A stretch of DNA of 50,148 nucleotides from UBA2239 sp050177075 (GTDB lineage: Bacteria; Pseudomonadota; Gammaproteobacteria; Burkholderiales; UBA9220): positions 1 to 50,148 of the forward strand of contig JBFXHL010000009.1 in NCBI GenBank assembly GCA_050177075.1, written 5' to 3'. The notes below the pieces were generated by a model. That model was not told where the DNA came from and did not search any database. It was given only the letters and a program-made list of their open reading frames with translations. Both the position numbers and the translations under genes were made by a program. How positions within the stretch are numbered: position 1 is the stretch's first letter; every line of letters starts with the position of its first letter. Of the stretch, positions 25,643 to 32,852 are shown piece by piece.

Positions 25643-26524
25643 ATGAATTTCCAGGACAAGCTCGACCACTACGAGAAACTGATGCGGCTGGATAAGCCCA
25701 TCGGCATCCTGCTCCTGCTGTGGCCCACCCTCTGGGCCCAGTGGCTCGCCACCGGCGGCCATCCCAACCTGATCATCCTGTGGATTTTCATCCTCGGCAC
25801 GGTGCTGATGCGTTCCGCCGGCTGCGTCATGAACGATTACGCCGACCGCCATTTCGACCCCCACGTGGAGCGCACCAAGGACCGCCCCCTGGCGGCGGGA
25901 AAGGTGAGCGAGAAGGAAACCCTGCTGCTGGCGGGGTTCCTGGTGCTGCTATCGGCCCTGCTGCTGCTGCCCCTCAACCGCCTGACTTGGCTGTTGTCGG
26001 TGGGGGCGGTGTTCCTGGCGGCGTCCTATCCCTTCACCAAGCGCTTCTTCGCCGTTCCCCAGGCCTACCTGGGCATCGCCTTCGGCTTCGGCATCCCCAT
26101 GAGCTTCGCCGCCCACACCGGCGCGGTGCCCGCCGTCGCCTGGGTGCTGCTGCTGGCCAACGTCTTCTGGGCCGTGGCCTACGATACCGAATACGCCTTG
26201 GTGGACCGGGACGACGACCTCAAGATCGGCATCAAGACTTCCGCCATCACCTTCGGCCGCTTCGACGTGGCGGCGGTGATGGCCTGCTATGCCGCTACCC
26301 TGGCCATCCTGGCGGGGGTCGGGGTGGCCCGCCATCTCGGCCTGTTCTACTTCCTCGGCCTGCTGGTGGCCGCCGGCATCGCGGGCTACCATTACACCCT
26401 GATCCGCAACCGGGAGCGGGGGCCGTGCTTCAAGGCCTTCCTGCACAACAACTGGCTGGGCGGGGCGGTTTTCGTCGGCATCGTTCTCGACCACCTGCAC
26501 CGCATCCCCCTGACTCTGCCTTGA
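25643..26524 (+). CDS. ubiA: 4-hydroxybenzoate octaprenyltransferase UbiA
   Basis: This 293-residue inner-membrane enzyme attaches the polyprenyl tail to 4-hydroxybenzoate. The first Asp-rich motif NDYADRHFD is at 64-72 and the second (DTEYALVDRDDD) near 184-195. About eight to nine hydrophobic helices are present. Length matches E. coli UbiA. It follows ubiC by 3 bases, so product and substrate genes are coupled. Confidence 0.96.
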   Translation: MNFQDKLDHYEKLMRLDKPIGILLLLWPTLWAQWLATGGHPNLIILWIFILGTVLMRSAGCVMNDYADRHFDPHVERTKDRPLAAGKVSEKETLLLAGFLVLLSALLLLPLNRLTWLLSVGAVFLAASYPFTKRFFAVPQAYLGIAFGFGIPMSFAAHTGAVPAVAWVLLLANVFWAVAYDTEYALVDRDDDLKIGIKTSAITFGRFDVAAVMACYAATLAILAGVGVARHLGLFYFLGLLVAAGIAGYHYTLIRNRERGPCFKAFLHNNWLGGAVFVGIVLDHLHRIPLTLP

Positions 26525-26534
26525 GGAGGAATTC

Positions 26535-26738
26535 ATGCGCCTGACTCTATCCATGCTGCTCGCCGTCGGCTTGGCGGGCTGTTCCTCGGTGAATCTGCCC
26601 GATCTCAAGGGCCCGGCGCGGGCGCCGTCAGACGCCGGCATCGAACGCTACGGCCGCTACTGCGAACAACTGGGCAACCTCCGGGGGACGCCGGAATTCG
26701 ACCGCTGCGTGCGCAAGCAGGAAGACACCTACCAATGA
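26535..26738 (+). CDS. Small predicted lipoprotein
   Basis: This 67-residue protein has a short hydrophobic signal peptide and a lipobox LAGC ending at Cys16. Serine at the following position predicts outer-membrane sorting. The mature part is about 52 residues with two further cysteines (EQLGN region and DRCVRK) that could form a disulfide. An unusually good ribosome binding site (GAGGAGG) precedes ATG 26535. Its stop overlaps the ubiD start as ATGA. I do not recognise the family. Confidence 0.75.
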   Translation: MRLTLSMLLAVGLAGCSSVNLPDLKGPARAPSDAGIERYGRYCEQLGNLRGTPEFDRCVRKQEDTYQ

Positions 26739-28198
26739 AATACCGCGACCTGCGCGACTTCATCGCGCAACTGGAGTCCATGGGCGAACTGAAGCGGGTT
26801 TCCGCGTCGGTGAGCCCTAACTTGGAAATGACCGAGGTATGCGACCGGGTGTTGCGGGCCGGCGGCCCGGCGGTGCTGTTCGAGAACCCCACCGGCTTCG
26901 CCATGCCGGTGCTGGCCAACCTCTTCGGCACGCCGAAGCGGGTGGCCCTCGGCATGGGGGAGGAATCCACCGATGCGTTAAGGGAGGTGGGCAAGCTGCT
27001 GGCCTTCCTCAAGGAGCCGGAACCCCCCAAGGGCCTCAAGGACGCCTGGGAGAAGTTCCCGGTGTTCAAGCAGGTGCTCAACATGGCGCCCAAGGAAGTG
27101 TCCTCCGCTCCCTGCCAGGAGGTGGTGTGGGAGGGCAAGGACGTTGACCTTGCCAAGCTCCCCATCCAGACCTGCTGGCCCGGCGATGCGGCGCCGCTCC
27201 TCACCTGGGGCCTGGTGATCACCAAGGGCCCGCGCAAGGCGCGGCAGAACCTGGGGATCTACCGTCAGCAGGTGATCGGCCCCAACAAGCTCATCATGCG
27301 CTGGCTCGCCCACCGGGGCGGCGCCCTGGACTTCCGCGACCACTGCGAGGCCAACCCCGGCCAGTCCTTCCCCCTGGCGGTGGCCATCGGCGCCGACCCG
27401 GCCACCATCCTCGGCGCCGTGACGCCGGTGCCGGATTCTCTGTCCGAATACCAGTTCGCCGGCCTCCTGCGGGGTTCCAAAACCGAGGTGGTGAAATGCC
27501 TGGACTCCGACCTGCAGGTGCCGGCCGGCGCCGAGATCGTGCTGGAAGGCGTGATCCACCCCGACGAAACCGCCCTGGAAGGTCCTTTCGGCGATCACAC
27601 CGGCTACTACAACGAGCAGGAAACTTTCCCGGTCTTCACCGTCGAGCGCATCACGATGCGCCGCAACCCCATCTACCACAGCACCTACACCGGCAAGCCG
27701 CCGGACGAGCCCGCCGTGCTGGGCCTGGCCCTGAACGAGGTGTTCGTGCCCCTGCTGCAGAAGCAGTACCCGGAGATCGTCGACTTCTACCTGCCGCCGG
27801 AAGGCTGCTCCTACCGCATGGCGGTGGTGAGCATCAAGAAGCAGTACCCCGGTCACGCGAAACGGGTGATGTTCGGCGTGTGGAGCTTTCTGCGCCAGTT
27901 CATGTACACCAAGTTCATCCTCGTCACCGACGACGACGTGGACGTGCGCGACTGGAAGGAAGTGATGTGGGCGCTGACCACCCGCGTCGACCCGGCCCGG
28001 GACACCCTCCTGGTGGAGAACACCCCCATCGACTACCTGGACTTCGCCAGCCCGGTGTCCGGCCTGGGCTCCAAGATGGGCATCGACGCCACCAACAAGT
28101 GGCCCGGCGAAACCAACCGGGAGTGGGGCACCCCCATCGTCATGAGCGACGAGGTGAAACGGCGGGTGGACGCGATGTGGGCGACCCTCGGCCTGTAG
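26735..28198 (+). CDS. ubiD: UbiD family decarboxylase (3-octaprenyl-4-hydroxybenzoate carboxy-lyase)
   Basis: This 487-residue prenylated-FMN-dependent decarboxylase removes the carboxyl group of the prenylated ubiquinone precursor. KYRDLRDFIAQLE opens the protein. The central prFMN/metal region (NLGIYRQQV, MRWLAHRGGA) and the EGPFGDHTGYYN segment with the catalytic Glu are intact, as is the C-terminal FILVTDDDVDVRDWKEVMWA. Length fits the E. coli enzyme. It starts within the lipoprotein stop (ATGA overlap). The matching prenyltransferase UbiX is not in the window. Confidence 0.96.
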   Translation: MKYRDLRDFIAQLESMGELKRVSASVSPNLEMTEVCDRVLRAGGPAVLFENPTGFAMPVLANLFGTPKRVALGMGEESTDALREVGKLLAFLKEPEPPKGLKDAWEKFPVFKQVLNMAPKEVSSAPCQEVVWEGKDVDLAKLPIQTCWPGDAAPLLTWGLVITKGPRKARQNLGIYRQQVIGPNKLIMRWLAHRGGALDFRDHCEANPGQSFPLAVAIGADPATILGAVTPVPDSLSEYQFAGLLRGSKTEVVKCLDSDLQVPAGAEIVLEGVIHPDETALEGPFGDHTGYYNEQETFPVFTVERITMRRNPIYHSTYTGKPPDEPAVLGLALNEVFVPLLQKQYPEIVDFYLPPEGCSYRMAVVSIKKQYPGHAKRVMFGVWSFLRQFMYTKFILVTDDDVDVRDWKEVMWALTTRVDPARDTLLVENTPIDYLDFASPVSGLGSKMGIDATNKWPGETNREWGTPIVMSDEVKRRVDAMWATLGL

Positions 28199-28671
28199 AG
28201 CGCTTCCTCTGCGACGAGATGCTCGGCCGCCTGGGCCGCTATCTTCGGGCGGCGGGCTACGACACCGCCTTCGCCCGGCCCGGCGAGCCCGACGCCCGCC
28301 TTCTCTCCCGCGCCATCGCCGAGCAGCGGCGCTTCCTCACCATGGACCGAAAGATCATGGAGCACAAGGTCGCTGCCGACGTTGCCACGGTGCTTCCTAT
28401 GGCCAACCTGGACGAGTTGGCGGCCTTCATGCAGCGGGAATTCGACATCGACTGGCTGCATGCCCCCTTCAGCCGCTGCTTGGTGGACAACGCTTTGCTT
28501 CTCCCCGCGACGCCGGAGCAGGGGCTGACCGTTCCGGCCGATGCCCAGCGGCCTGAGGAACCTTTTCTTGCCTGCCCAGCCTGCGGCCGCGTTTACTGGC
28601 GGGGATCCCACGTGAAGCGGATGCTCGCCAACATGGGGCGCTGGCATTCGGAGAACCCGATTGGCGGCTGA
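28177..28671 (+). CDS. Mut7-C RNAse-domain protein
   Basis: This is a 164-residue protein of the Mut7-C family (PIN-related putative RNase plus zinc ribbon). RFLCDEMLGRLGRYLRAAGYDT near the N-terminus and RFLTMDRKIM match the PIN-like part, whose first Asp is kept. The C-terminal ribbon shows CPACGRVYWRGSH, but the first half reads RCLVDN where a CxxC is usual, so one presumed zinc ligand is Asp. The start is uncertain: GTG 28177 overlaps ubiD by 22 bases and gives a complete domain, while ATG 28219 would cut into it. It is probably translated by coupling from ubiD. Confidence 0.8.
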   Translation: MGDPRPVERFLCDEMLGRLGRYLRAAGYDTAFARPGEPDARLLSRAIAEQRRFLTMDRKIMEHKVAADVATVLPMANLDELAAFMQREFDIDWLHAPFSRCLVDNALLLPATPEQGLTVPADAQRPEEPFLACPACGRVYWRGSHVKRMLANMGRWHSENPIGG

Positions 28672-28674
28672 GTA

Positions 28675-28703
28675 TTGGGCCTTTGGCTGTCCTCGCCTAC
28701 AAT
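28675..28703 (+). promoter_or_regulatory. Candidate promoter of tcdA
   Basis: TTGGGC (28675-28680) and TACAAT (28698-28703) are separated by 17 bases. The -10 ends 7 bases before ATG 28711, so the transcript would begin at or next to the start codon. Confidence 0.45.
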
Positions 28704-28710
28704 GCTTCCC

Positions 28711-29439
28711 ATGCAGTCACTATCCCAATTCGAACGCACCCACATCCTGGTGGGGGACGAGGGCCTGGAACGGCTCGCCGCCAAGCATGTCTTCGTCGCC
28801 GGTCTGGGCGGCGTGGGCTCCTACTGTGCCGAAGCCCTGGCCCGGGCGGGCATCGGCCGCCTGACCCTGCTCGACCACGACGTGGTGGCGGTCTCCAACA
28901 TCAACCGCCAGCTTCCCGCCCTGCTGTCCACCGTGGGGCGGCCCAAGGTGGAAGTGATGGGGGAGCGGGTGCGGGACATCAATCCCCTCTGTGTCCTGAC
29001 CCTGAAGCGGGAATTCCTTACCTCCGGCAACGTCATGGAACTGGTGCCGGCGGACGCGGATTACGTGGTGGACGCCATCGATTCCCTGGCGTGCAAGGTG
29101 GCCCTGGTGGGGGAGAGCCTGTGCCACGGCCTGAAAGTGGCGTCCAGCATGGGGGCGGGCAACAAGCTGGACCCGTCGCGGATACGCCTGGGGGACTTGT
29201 CGAAGACCGAGGTCTGTCCCCTGGCGCGGCAGATGCGCAAGCGCCTGGCCCGCCATTACGGCGTGCGCAAGGGCGTGTTGACGGTATACTCCGACGAAGC
29301 CCCCCACGACCCCTTGCCGCCGGAACCGGTGGACGGACCGGGGCGGCCCCGGGCGGTGAACGGCACCATCAGCTACATGCCGCCGCTTTTCGGCCTGATG
29401 CTGGCGGGCGAGGTGGTGCGGCGCCTGCTGCAAGAATAA
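28711..29439 (+). CDS. tcdA: tRNA threonylcarbamoyladenosine dehydratase TcdA (CsdL/YgdL)
   Basis: This 242-residue E1-like enzyme uses ATP to cyclise tRNA t6A37 to ct6A. The nucleotide-binding GLGGVGSYCAEALARAGIG starts at residue 31, followed by DHDVVAVSNINRQ and the VVDAIDSLACK segment. The family C-terminus with YSDEAP is present. ATG 28711 is favoured by the promoter position; an in-frame ATG at 28702 overlaps the -10. Confidence 0.92.
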   Translation: MQSLSQFERTHILVGDEGLERLAAKHVFVAGLGGVGSYCAEALARAGIGRLTLLDHDVVAVSNINRQLPALLSTVGRPKVEVMGERVRDINPLCVLTLKREFLTSGNVMELVPADADYVVDAIDSLACKVALVGESLCHGLKVASSMGAGNKLDPSRIRLGDLSKTEVCPLARQMRKRLARHYGVRKGVLTVYSDEAPHDPLPPEPVDGPGRPRAVNGTISYMPPLFGLMLAGEVVRRLLQE

Positions 29440-29458
29440 CAACAAGGATGGAACGAGT

Positions 29459-29989
29459 ATGGACATGATGATCGACGTGGTGCGGCTGGCGGGCATGATC
29501 GCCGTCGCCAGCGGCCTGGTGGCCTTGATGTTTCTGCTGTGGCGCTTCATCGTCAGCGGCATCAAGGAGGAGATCGAAGTGGAGCGCTTCCGCGGTCTGG
29601 CCCGCAACCTGCGCGTGTTCATCGCCGCGGCGAAGAAGGCCGCCAGCGAAACCCACCCCCACCCCCGCGCCCTGGCGGAATGGCTGGACGAGGGACTGGG
29701 CTGGGCGAACAAGGAAGGGGAGGCGCGGAGCGCCGAACAGTTCATCGAGCATCTGAAGGCGGTGGAGGCGCCGGCGCTGAAGCAGCGGGACGACGAAATC
29801 GCCCGCCTCAAGGCCCGCCTCGAACCCCTCGAACAGCTGGAAAAGAAAGTCGCCCATTACCGGGAAGTGCTGGCCCCGCCCGAGGAGGCGGTGATGATGA
29901 CCGAGGCCGACCGGCGCAAGATGGAGACCGAAATCGAAAAAACCCGCCAGGGCATGTTCGACCTGGTGCGGAAAATCGAAAACGAGTAG
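29459..29989 (+). CDS. Single-pass membrane protein with coiled coil, function unknown
   Basis: This is a 176-residue protein with one N-terminal transmembrane helix (about 8-30). A basic amphipathic stretch follows, then a Glu/Lys-rich predicted coiled coil (about 105-175 with a short break near 138-145). There is no signal cleavage site, so the helical part should be cytoplasmic. AAGGA precedes ATG 29459 by about 9 bases. It follows tcdA by 19 bases and may share its transcript. I do not recognise the family. Confidence 0.7.
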   Translation: MDMMIDVVRLAGMIAVASGLVALMFLLWRFIVSGIKEEIEVERFRGLARNLRVFIAAAKKAASETHPHPRALAEWLDEGLGWANKEGEARSAEQFIEHLKAVEAPALKQRDDEIARLKARLEPLEQLEKKVAHYREVLAPPEEAVMMTEADRRKMETEIEKTRQGMFDLVRKIENE

Positions 29990-30219
29990 GCGCCGGCAAT
30001 TGCCTCTTGCCGACTGCCATGGAAGCGCTAGAATGGCAGCGCTTTACCCTTGTTGAAAGTGAGGGAAAGGCGACAAAAAAGACATTACAAAACCGGTGGC
30101 GTCTCCATAACTCAACACGGCCACGGGCATAAAATCGCGCTCCAGGACACACGGGTACGAACCTTGCTCACCGTTCCGCGACATGCGGATTGTTCCCTTA
30201 ATTTTTGTGAGACCATGCC
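29990..30219 (+). other. Intergenic region upstream of the CBS gene
   Basis: These 230 bases contain no credible gene. A GCGCT/AGCGC inverted repeat lies near 30023-30042, and TAAAAT-like and TAGAAT-like words could be -10 elements, but no promoter is convincing. The sequence is visibly more A+T-rich than the flanking genes. Confidence 0.5.
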
Positions 30220-30684
30220 ATGACCTGTTCTTCCGTGATGAACCGCCAGCCGGTCACGCTCCAGGCCGACGACACCGTCGCCGTCGCCGTCGCAACCATG
30301 CGCGACAGCCAGCATAAAGCCATTCCCGTCGTCGACGGGCAAGGGCGCTACCTCGGCCTGTTCAACTTCCATGCCCTGCTCGGCCTGCTGTTGCCCAAGG
30401 TGGTGACGGTGGAATCGGGGCTGCGGGATTTGTCCTTCGCCTCCGACATGCAGGACAGCCTGCGGGAGAAACTGAAGGAACTCCTCGACCGGCCGGTGAA
30501 GGATTACCTGGAGCGGGAAGTCTCCCTCATCCACCCCGACATGCCCCTGATGGAAGCGGTGCTGCTGCTGTACAAGGCCAACAATACCCTGCCGGTGGTG
30601 GAACGGGACGGCGGCAAGCTGGTGGGCATGCTCTCCCCCTGGGACGTGCTGGACTGCCTGGAGGGCACGCAACATGCATGCTGA
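30220..30684 (+). CDS. CBS-domain protein coupled to an ArsB/NhaD transporter
   Basis: This 154-residue cytoplasmic protein consists almost entirely of two CBS motifs: residues 4-55 (VMNRQPVTLQADDTVAVAV) and about 90-148 (VKDYLEREVSLIHPDMPLMEA). CBS pairs commonly bind adenine nucleotides and act as regulatory modules. The stop lies 11 bases inside the next gene, which encodes an ion transporter. I infer that it is a nucleotide- or ionic-strength-sensing regulator of that transporter. Confidence 0.85.
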   Translation: MTCSSVMNRQPVTLQADDTVAVAVATMRDSQHKAIPVVDGQGRYLGLFNFHALLGLLLPKVVTVESGLRDLSFASDMQDSLREKLKELLDRPVKDYLEREVSLIHPDMPLMEAVLLLYKANNTLPVVERDGGKLVGMLSPWDVLDCLEGTQHAC

Positions 30685-32011
30685 AGCCCATAGCGCCATC
30701 TTCGGCCTCGACGCCATGTGGGTGGCCGCCATCCTCTTCGTCGGGACCTACGCCGCCATCATGACCGAACGGGTCAATCGGGCCATCGTCGCCCTGCTGG
30801 CCGCCGGCTTGATGATCCTCACCGGGGTGTTGGACCAGGACGCCGCCATCCGCGGCATCGACTTCAACACCCTGGGCCTGCTGATCGGCATGATGATCAT
30901 CGTTGGTATTACCCGCCAGTCGGGGGTGTTCCAGTTCGTCGCCATCTGGTCGGCGAAAAAGGTGCAGGCCAAGCCGGTGGGCATCATGATCATGCTGTCG
31001 GTGTTCACGGCCATCTTCTCGGCCTTGCTGGACAACGTCACCACCGTCCTGCTGATCGTGCCGGTGACCCTGCTGGTGACCGAGGAACTGCGGGTCAAGC
31101 CCTATCCCTACCTGTTCGCCGAAATCCTGGCTTCCAACATCGGCGGCACGTCGACCCTCATCGGCGACCCGCCCAACATCATGATCGGCTCGGCGGCGGG
31201 GTTGACCTTCAACGACTTCCTCTTCAACCTGACCCCGGTGGTGCTGGTGGTTTTCATCGCCAACCTCATCCCCATCTACCTCCTCTGGCGCAAGGACCTG
31301 GTGGCCAGCGACGAGGCCCGGGCGCGGGTGATGGAGTTCAACGAGATGGAGGCCATCACCGATTCCAATCTCCTCAAGCAGAGCATGGGGGTGCTGGCCC
31401 TGGTGATTTTCGGCTTCATCGCCGGCCACGCCATTCATGTCGCCCCCGCTACCGTGGCCCTCAGCGGCGCCGCCCTGCTGCTGCTGATCTACTGCTGGCC
31501 CAAGGACGCGGAGGAGCAATCCAAGGCAGTGCACCACATGTTCACCGAGGTGGAATGGGTGACCATCTTCTTCTTCATCGGCCTCTTCGTGGCGGTGTAC
31601 GGCATCGAGGAAACCGGCATCATCGGCATGGCGGCCAGCAAGATCGTGGAACTCACCCACGGCAACATGGTGGTCATGAGCATGACCATCCTCTGGGGCT
31701 CGGCGATTTTCTCCGCCTTCGTCGACAACATTCCCTTCGTCGCCACCATGCTGCCCCTCATCAAGTCCCTGGCGCCCTCCATGGGCGGCGCCGAAGCCAT
31801 CAGGCCCCTGTGGTGGGCACTGTCCCTGGGCGCTTGCCTGGGCGGCAACGGCACCCTCATCGGCGCCAGCGCCAACCTGGTGGTGGCGGGCTTTGCCGAG
31901 CGGGCGGGGCACCCCATCCGCTTCGTCCCCTTCCTGCTGACGGCCTTCCCGCTGATGCTGCTCAGCATGGCGATCTGCAGCGTGTACGTGTATTTCCGCT
32001 ACCTGATGTGA
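30674..32011 (+). CDS. ArsB/NhaD-type ion transporter
   Basis: This 445-residue inner-membrane protein of the ion-transporter superfamily has about 11-12 hydrophobic helices. The duplicated halves each show a family motif: DNVTTVLLIVPV with NIGGTSTLIGDPPNIMIG in the first half, and DNIPFVATMLPL with GGNGTLIGASANLV in the second. Relatives include NhaD Na+/H+ antiporters, ArsB arsenite carriers and P-protein-like permeases. No arsenic genes are near, so an Na+/H+ or organic-anion role is more likely than arsenite. The overlap with the CBS gene points to one functional unit, closed by a strong terminator. Confidence 0.88.
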   Translation: MHAEAHSAIFGLDAMWVAAILFVGTYAAIMTERVNRAIVALLAAGLMILTGVLDQDAAIRGIDFNTLGLLIGMMIIVGITRQSGVFQFVAIWSAKKVQAKPVGIMIMLSVFTAIFSALLDNVTTVLLIVPVTLLVTEELRVKPYPYLFAEILASNIGGTSTLIGDPPNIMIGSAAGLTFNDFLFNLTPVVLVVFIANLIPIYLLWRKDLVASDEARARVMEFNEMEAITDSNLLKQSMGVLALVIFGFIAGHAIHVAPATVALSGAALLLLIYCWPKDAEEQSKAVHHMFTEVEWVTIFFFIGLFVAVYGIEETGIIGMAASKIVELTHGNMVVMSMTILWGSAIFSAFVDNIPFVATMLPLIKSLAPSMGGAEAIRPLWWALSLGACLGGNGTLIGASANLVVAGFAERAGHPIRFVPFLLTAFPLMLLSMAICSVYVYFRYLM

Positions 32012-32036
32012 TGGGTTGAGGAGTAGCTGAAAAGCG

Positions 32037-32069
32037 AATGGCCACAGGTTTTCCTGTGGCCATTTTTTT
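32037..32069 (+). terminator. Rho-independent terminator after the ArsB/NhaD gene
   Basis: A 12-bp perfect stem (32037-32048 with 32053-32064), a TTTT loop and a continuing T-run to 32069. It closes the CBS-transporter operon and marks the left edge of the accessory spot. Confidence 0.95.
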
Positions 32070-32123
32070 GGAACGGTTATCCGTGTTAGGTGAACAATTA
32101 GCTCGCTTGAGCGCAGATTTCAG

Positions 32124-32186
32124 CGTCTGAAATGAGCGGCCTCGCGCGGCTTTTCGCGCGAGGTCCGCTCGATTGATGGGTTGGGC
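32124..32186 (-). repeat. attC recombination site
   Basis: On the minus strand: core GCCCAAC (32186-32180), a stem with AGCGG, an extrahelical A, then CCTCGCGCG pairing with CGCGCGAGG and CCGCT across a short AAAAGC-type loop, then CATTTCAGAC and the terminal G at 32124. Two imperfect stems with unpaired bases and the RYYYAAC core are typical of attC. A 7-bp palindrome (ATTTCAG and CTGAAAT, 32117-32133) straddles the junction, which may be chance. Confidence 0.72.
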
Positions 32187-32193
32187 CCATCGC

Positions 32194-32624
32194 TCACGGT
32201 TGATAGATGGACCATGACTTCCGCTTCAGAAAGTAGTCGTCGTCGTTATTGAAGATGGCAAAGAACTCTGACAGGTGCGGGATTGTGTCTAGTTGCGTTC
32301 CGTATGTGTACGAGGCAGGCGCGCACGGGCGCCAAGGCTTCGACGTTCCGCTATGGCGTCTGCTTGATCTAGGAGCCGCGCCAGATTGTGACCATAGTCA
32401 CGAACTACCTCATTGGAAGGAAAGGTGCCTGCGTTTGTTAGCGCATGATCGACGACAAACGCAAGTTTTGACGCGCGCTCAAACCCCGTGCTGAGTGAGA
32501 AAAACGCTTGGCCATAGTGGGCGTGGTGAGCGTAGTTCGCTTTGCCCAGAATTGTGGCGCCGGCCCCGAGATGCTCGGCAGCCAATGCCGCTTCGCGGGC
32601 TATAGCATTCCATGTGGGATTCAT
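32194..32624 (-). pseudogene. HEPN-like cassette gene with a frameshift
   Basis: ATG 32624 has AAGGAG 10 bases upstream. The first frame runs 111 codons to TAG at 32291-32289 and contains an AxxAxxxLGAGATILGKANYA segment, FERASKLAFVVDH and DYGHNLARLLDQ, a pattern I associate with HEPN-like proteins carried on cassettes. Coding sense then continues in another frame as a 31-residue open stretch (TIPHLSEFFAIFN, then DDDYFLKRKSW) to TGA at 32196-32194, right beside attC. The full span of 431 bases is one short of a multiple of three, so a single indel between about 32370 and 32290 would restore it. Decay or a sequencing error are both possible. Confidence 0.6.
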
Positions 32625-32651
32625 AGTGCAGAGGCTCCTTGATGGGCCCAA

Positions 32652-32804
32652 CAGTTAATAGACGGACCTAGCCGTCAGGGCGTTTTTTAATAGACTGATA
32701 GGCATCATGCCACCGTATCCTATTGATATGCAATAGTTTGGTAAAACTACTAGGAAGCGACCAAGGGGCAGGAACGGAGCGCCGGTCGGGAAGGAACGGG
32801 TGTG
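32652..32804. other. A+T-rich flank right of the cassette, no gene
   Basis: These 153 bases are markedly A+T-richer than the rest of the window. TTAATAGAC occurs twice (starting 32656 and 32687). GACGG/CCGTC (32661-32676) precedes a T-run at 32683-32688, and AGTTT/AAACT forms a small hairpin near 32737-32750. No reading frame is convincing. It may be the original intergenic host sequence or older mobile debris. Confidence 0.4.
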
Positions 32805-32833
32805 AAAAAGGCCATCCTCAGATGGCCTTTTTT
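32805..32833. terminator. Bidirectional rho-independent terminator
   Basis: A stem of 12 bp (32805-32816 with 32821-32832) has A-runs on one side and T-runs on the other, so it can work in both directions. In the minus direction it follows the pbpG stop (32853) by 20 bases. Confidence 0.93.
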
Positions 32834-32852
32834 CGTTGCGCTTTGCCCGGCG

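Larger units (their letters stand above)
32124..32651 (-). mobile_element. Solitary integron gene cassette (no integrase)
   Basis: Read on the minus strand, this 528-base unit begins TTGGGC after a G at 32652 (together GTTGGGC, a GTTRRRY core). It contains one gene starting 27 bases later and ends with an attC site whose first core is GCCCAAC at 32186-32180, complementary to the cassette start. This is the layout of an excisable integron cassette. The far core is not GTTRRRY but G followed by CTGAAAT, as expected when a cassette inserts at a secondary (G/NT) site rather than attI or another attC. No integrase gene or second clear attC is visible in the window. Confidence 0.72.

Noticed and set aside
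30030..30050. A sigma-54-like TGGCAG upstream of the CBS gene
   Set aside because: The -12 element lacks the GC pair, so the match is only partial.
32249..32494. A short plus-strand open frame across the cassette
   Set aside because: It is antisense to the HEPN-like gene, has no ribosome binding site, and cassette genes run in the attC-proximal orientation used by the minus-strand gene.
32652..32690. A second attC site or attI to the right of the cassette
   Set aside because: A GACGG/CCGTC hairpin precedes GTTGGGC, but there is no RYYYAAC partner core or two-stem arrangement, so it was not called.
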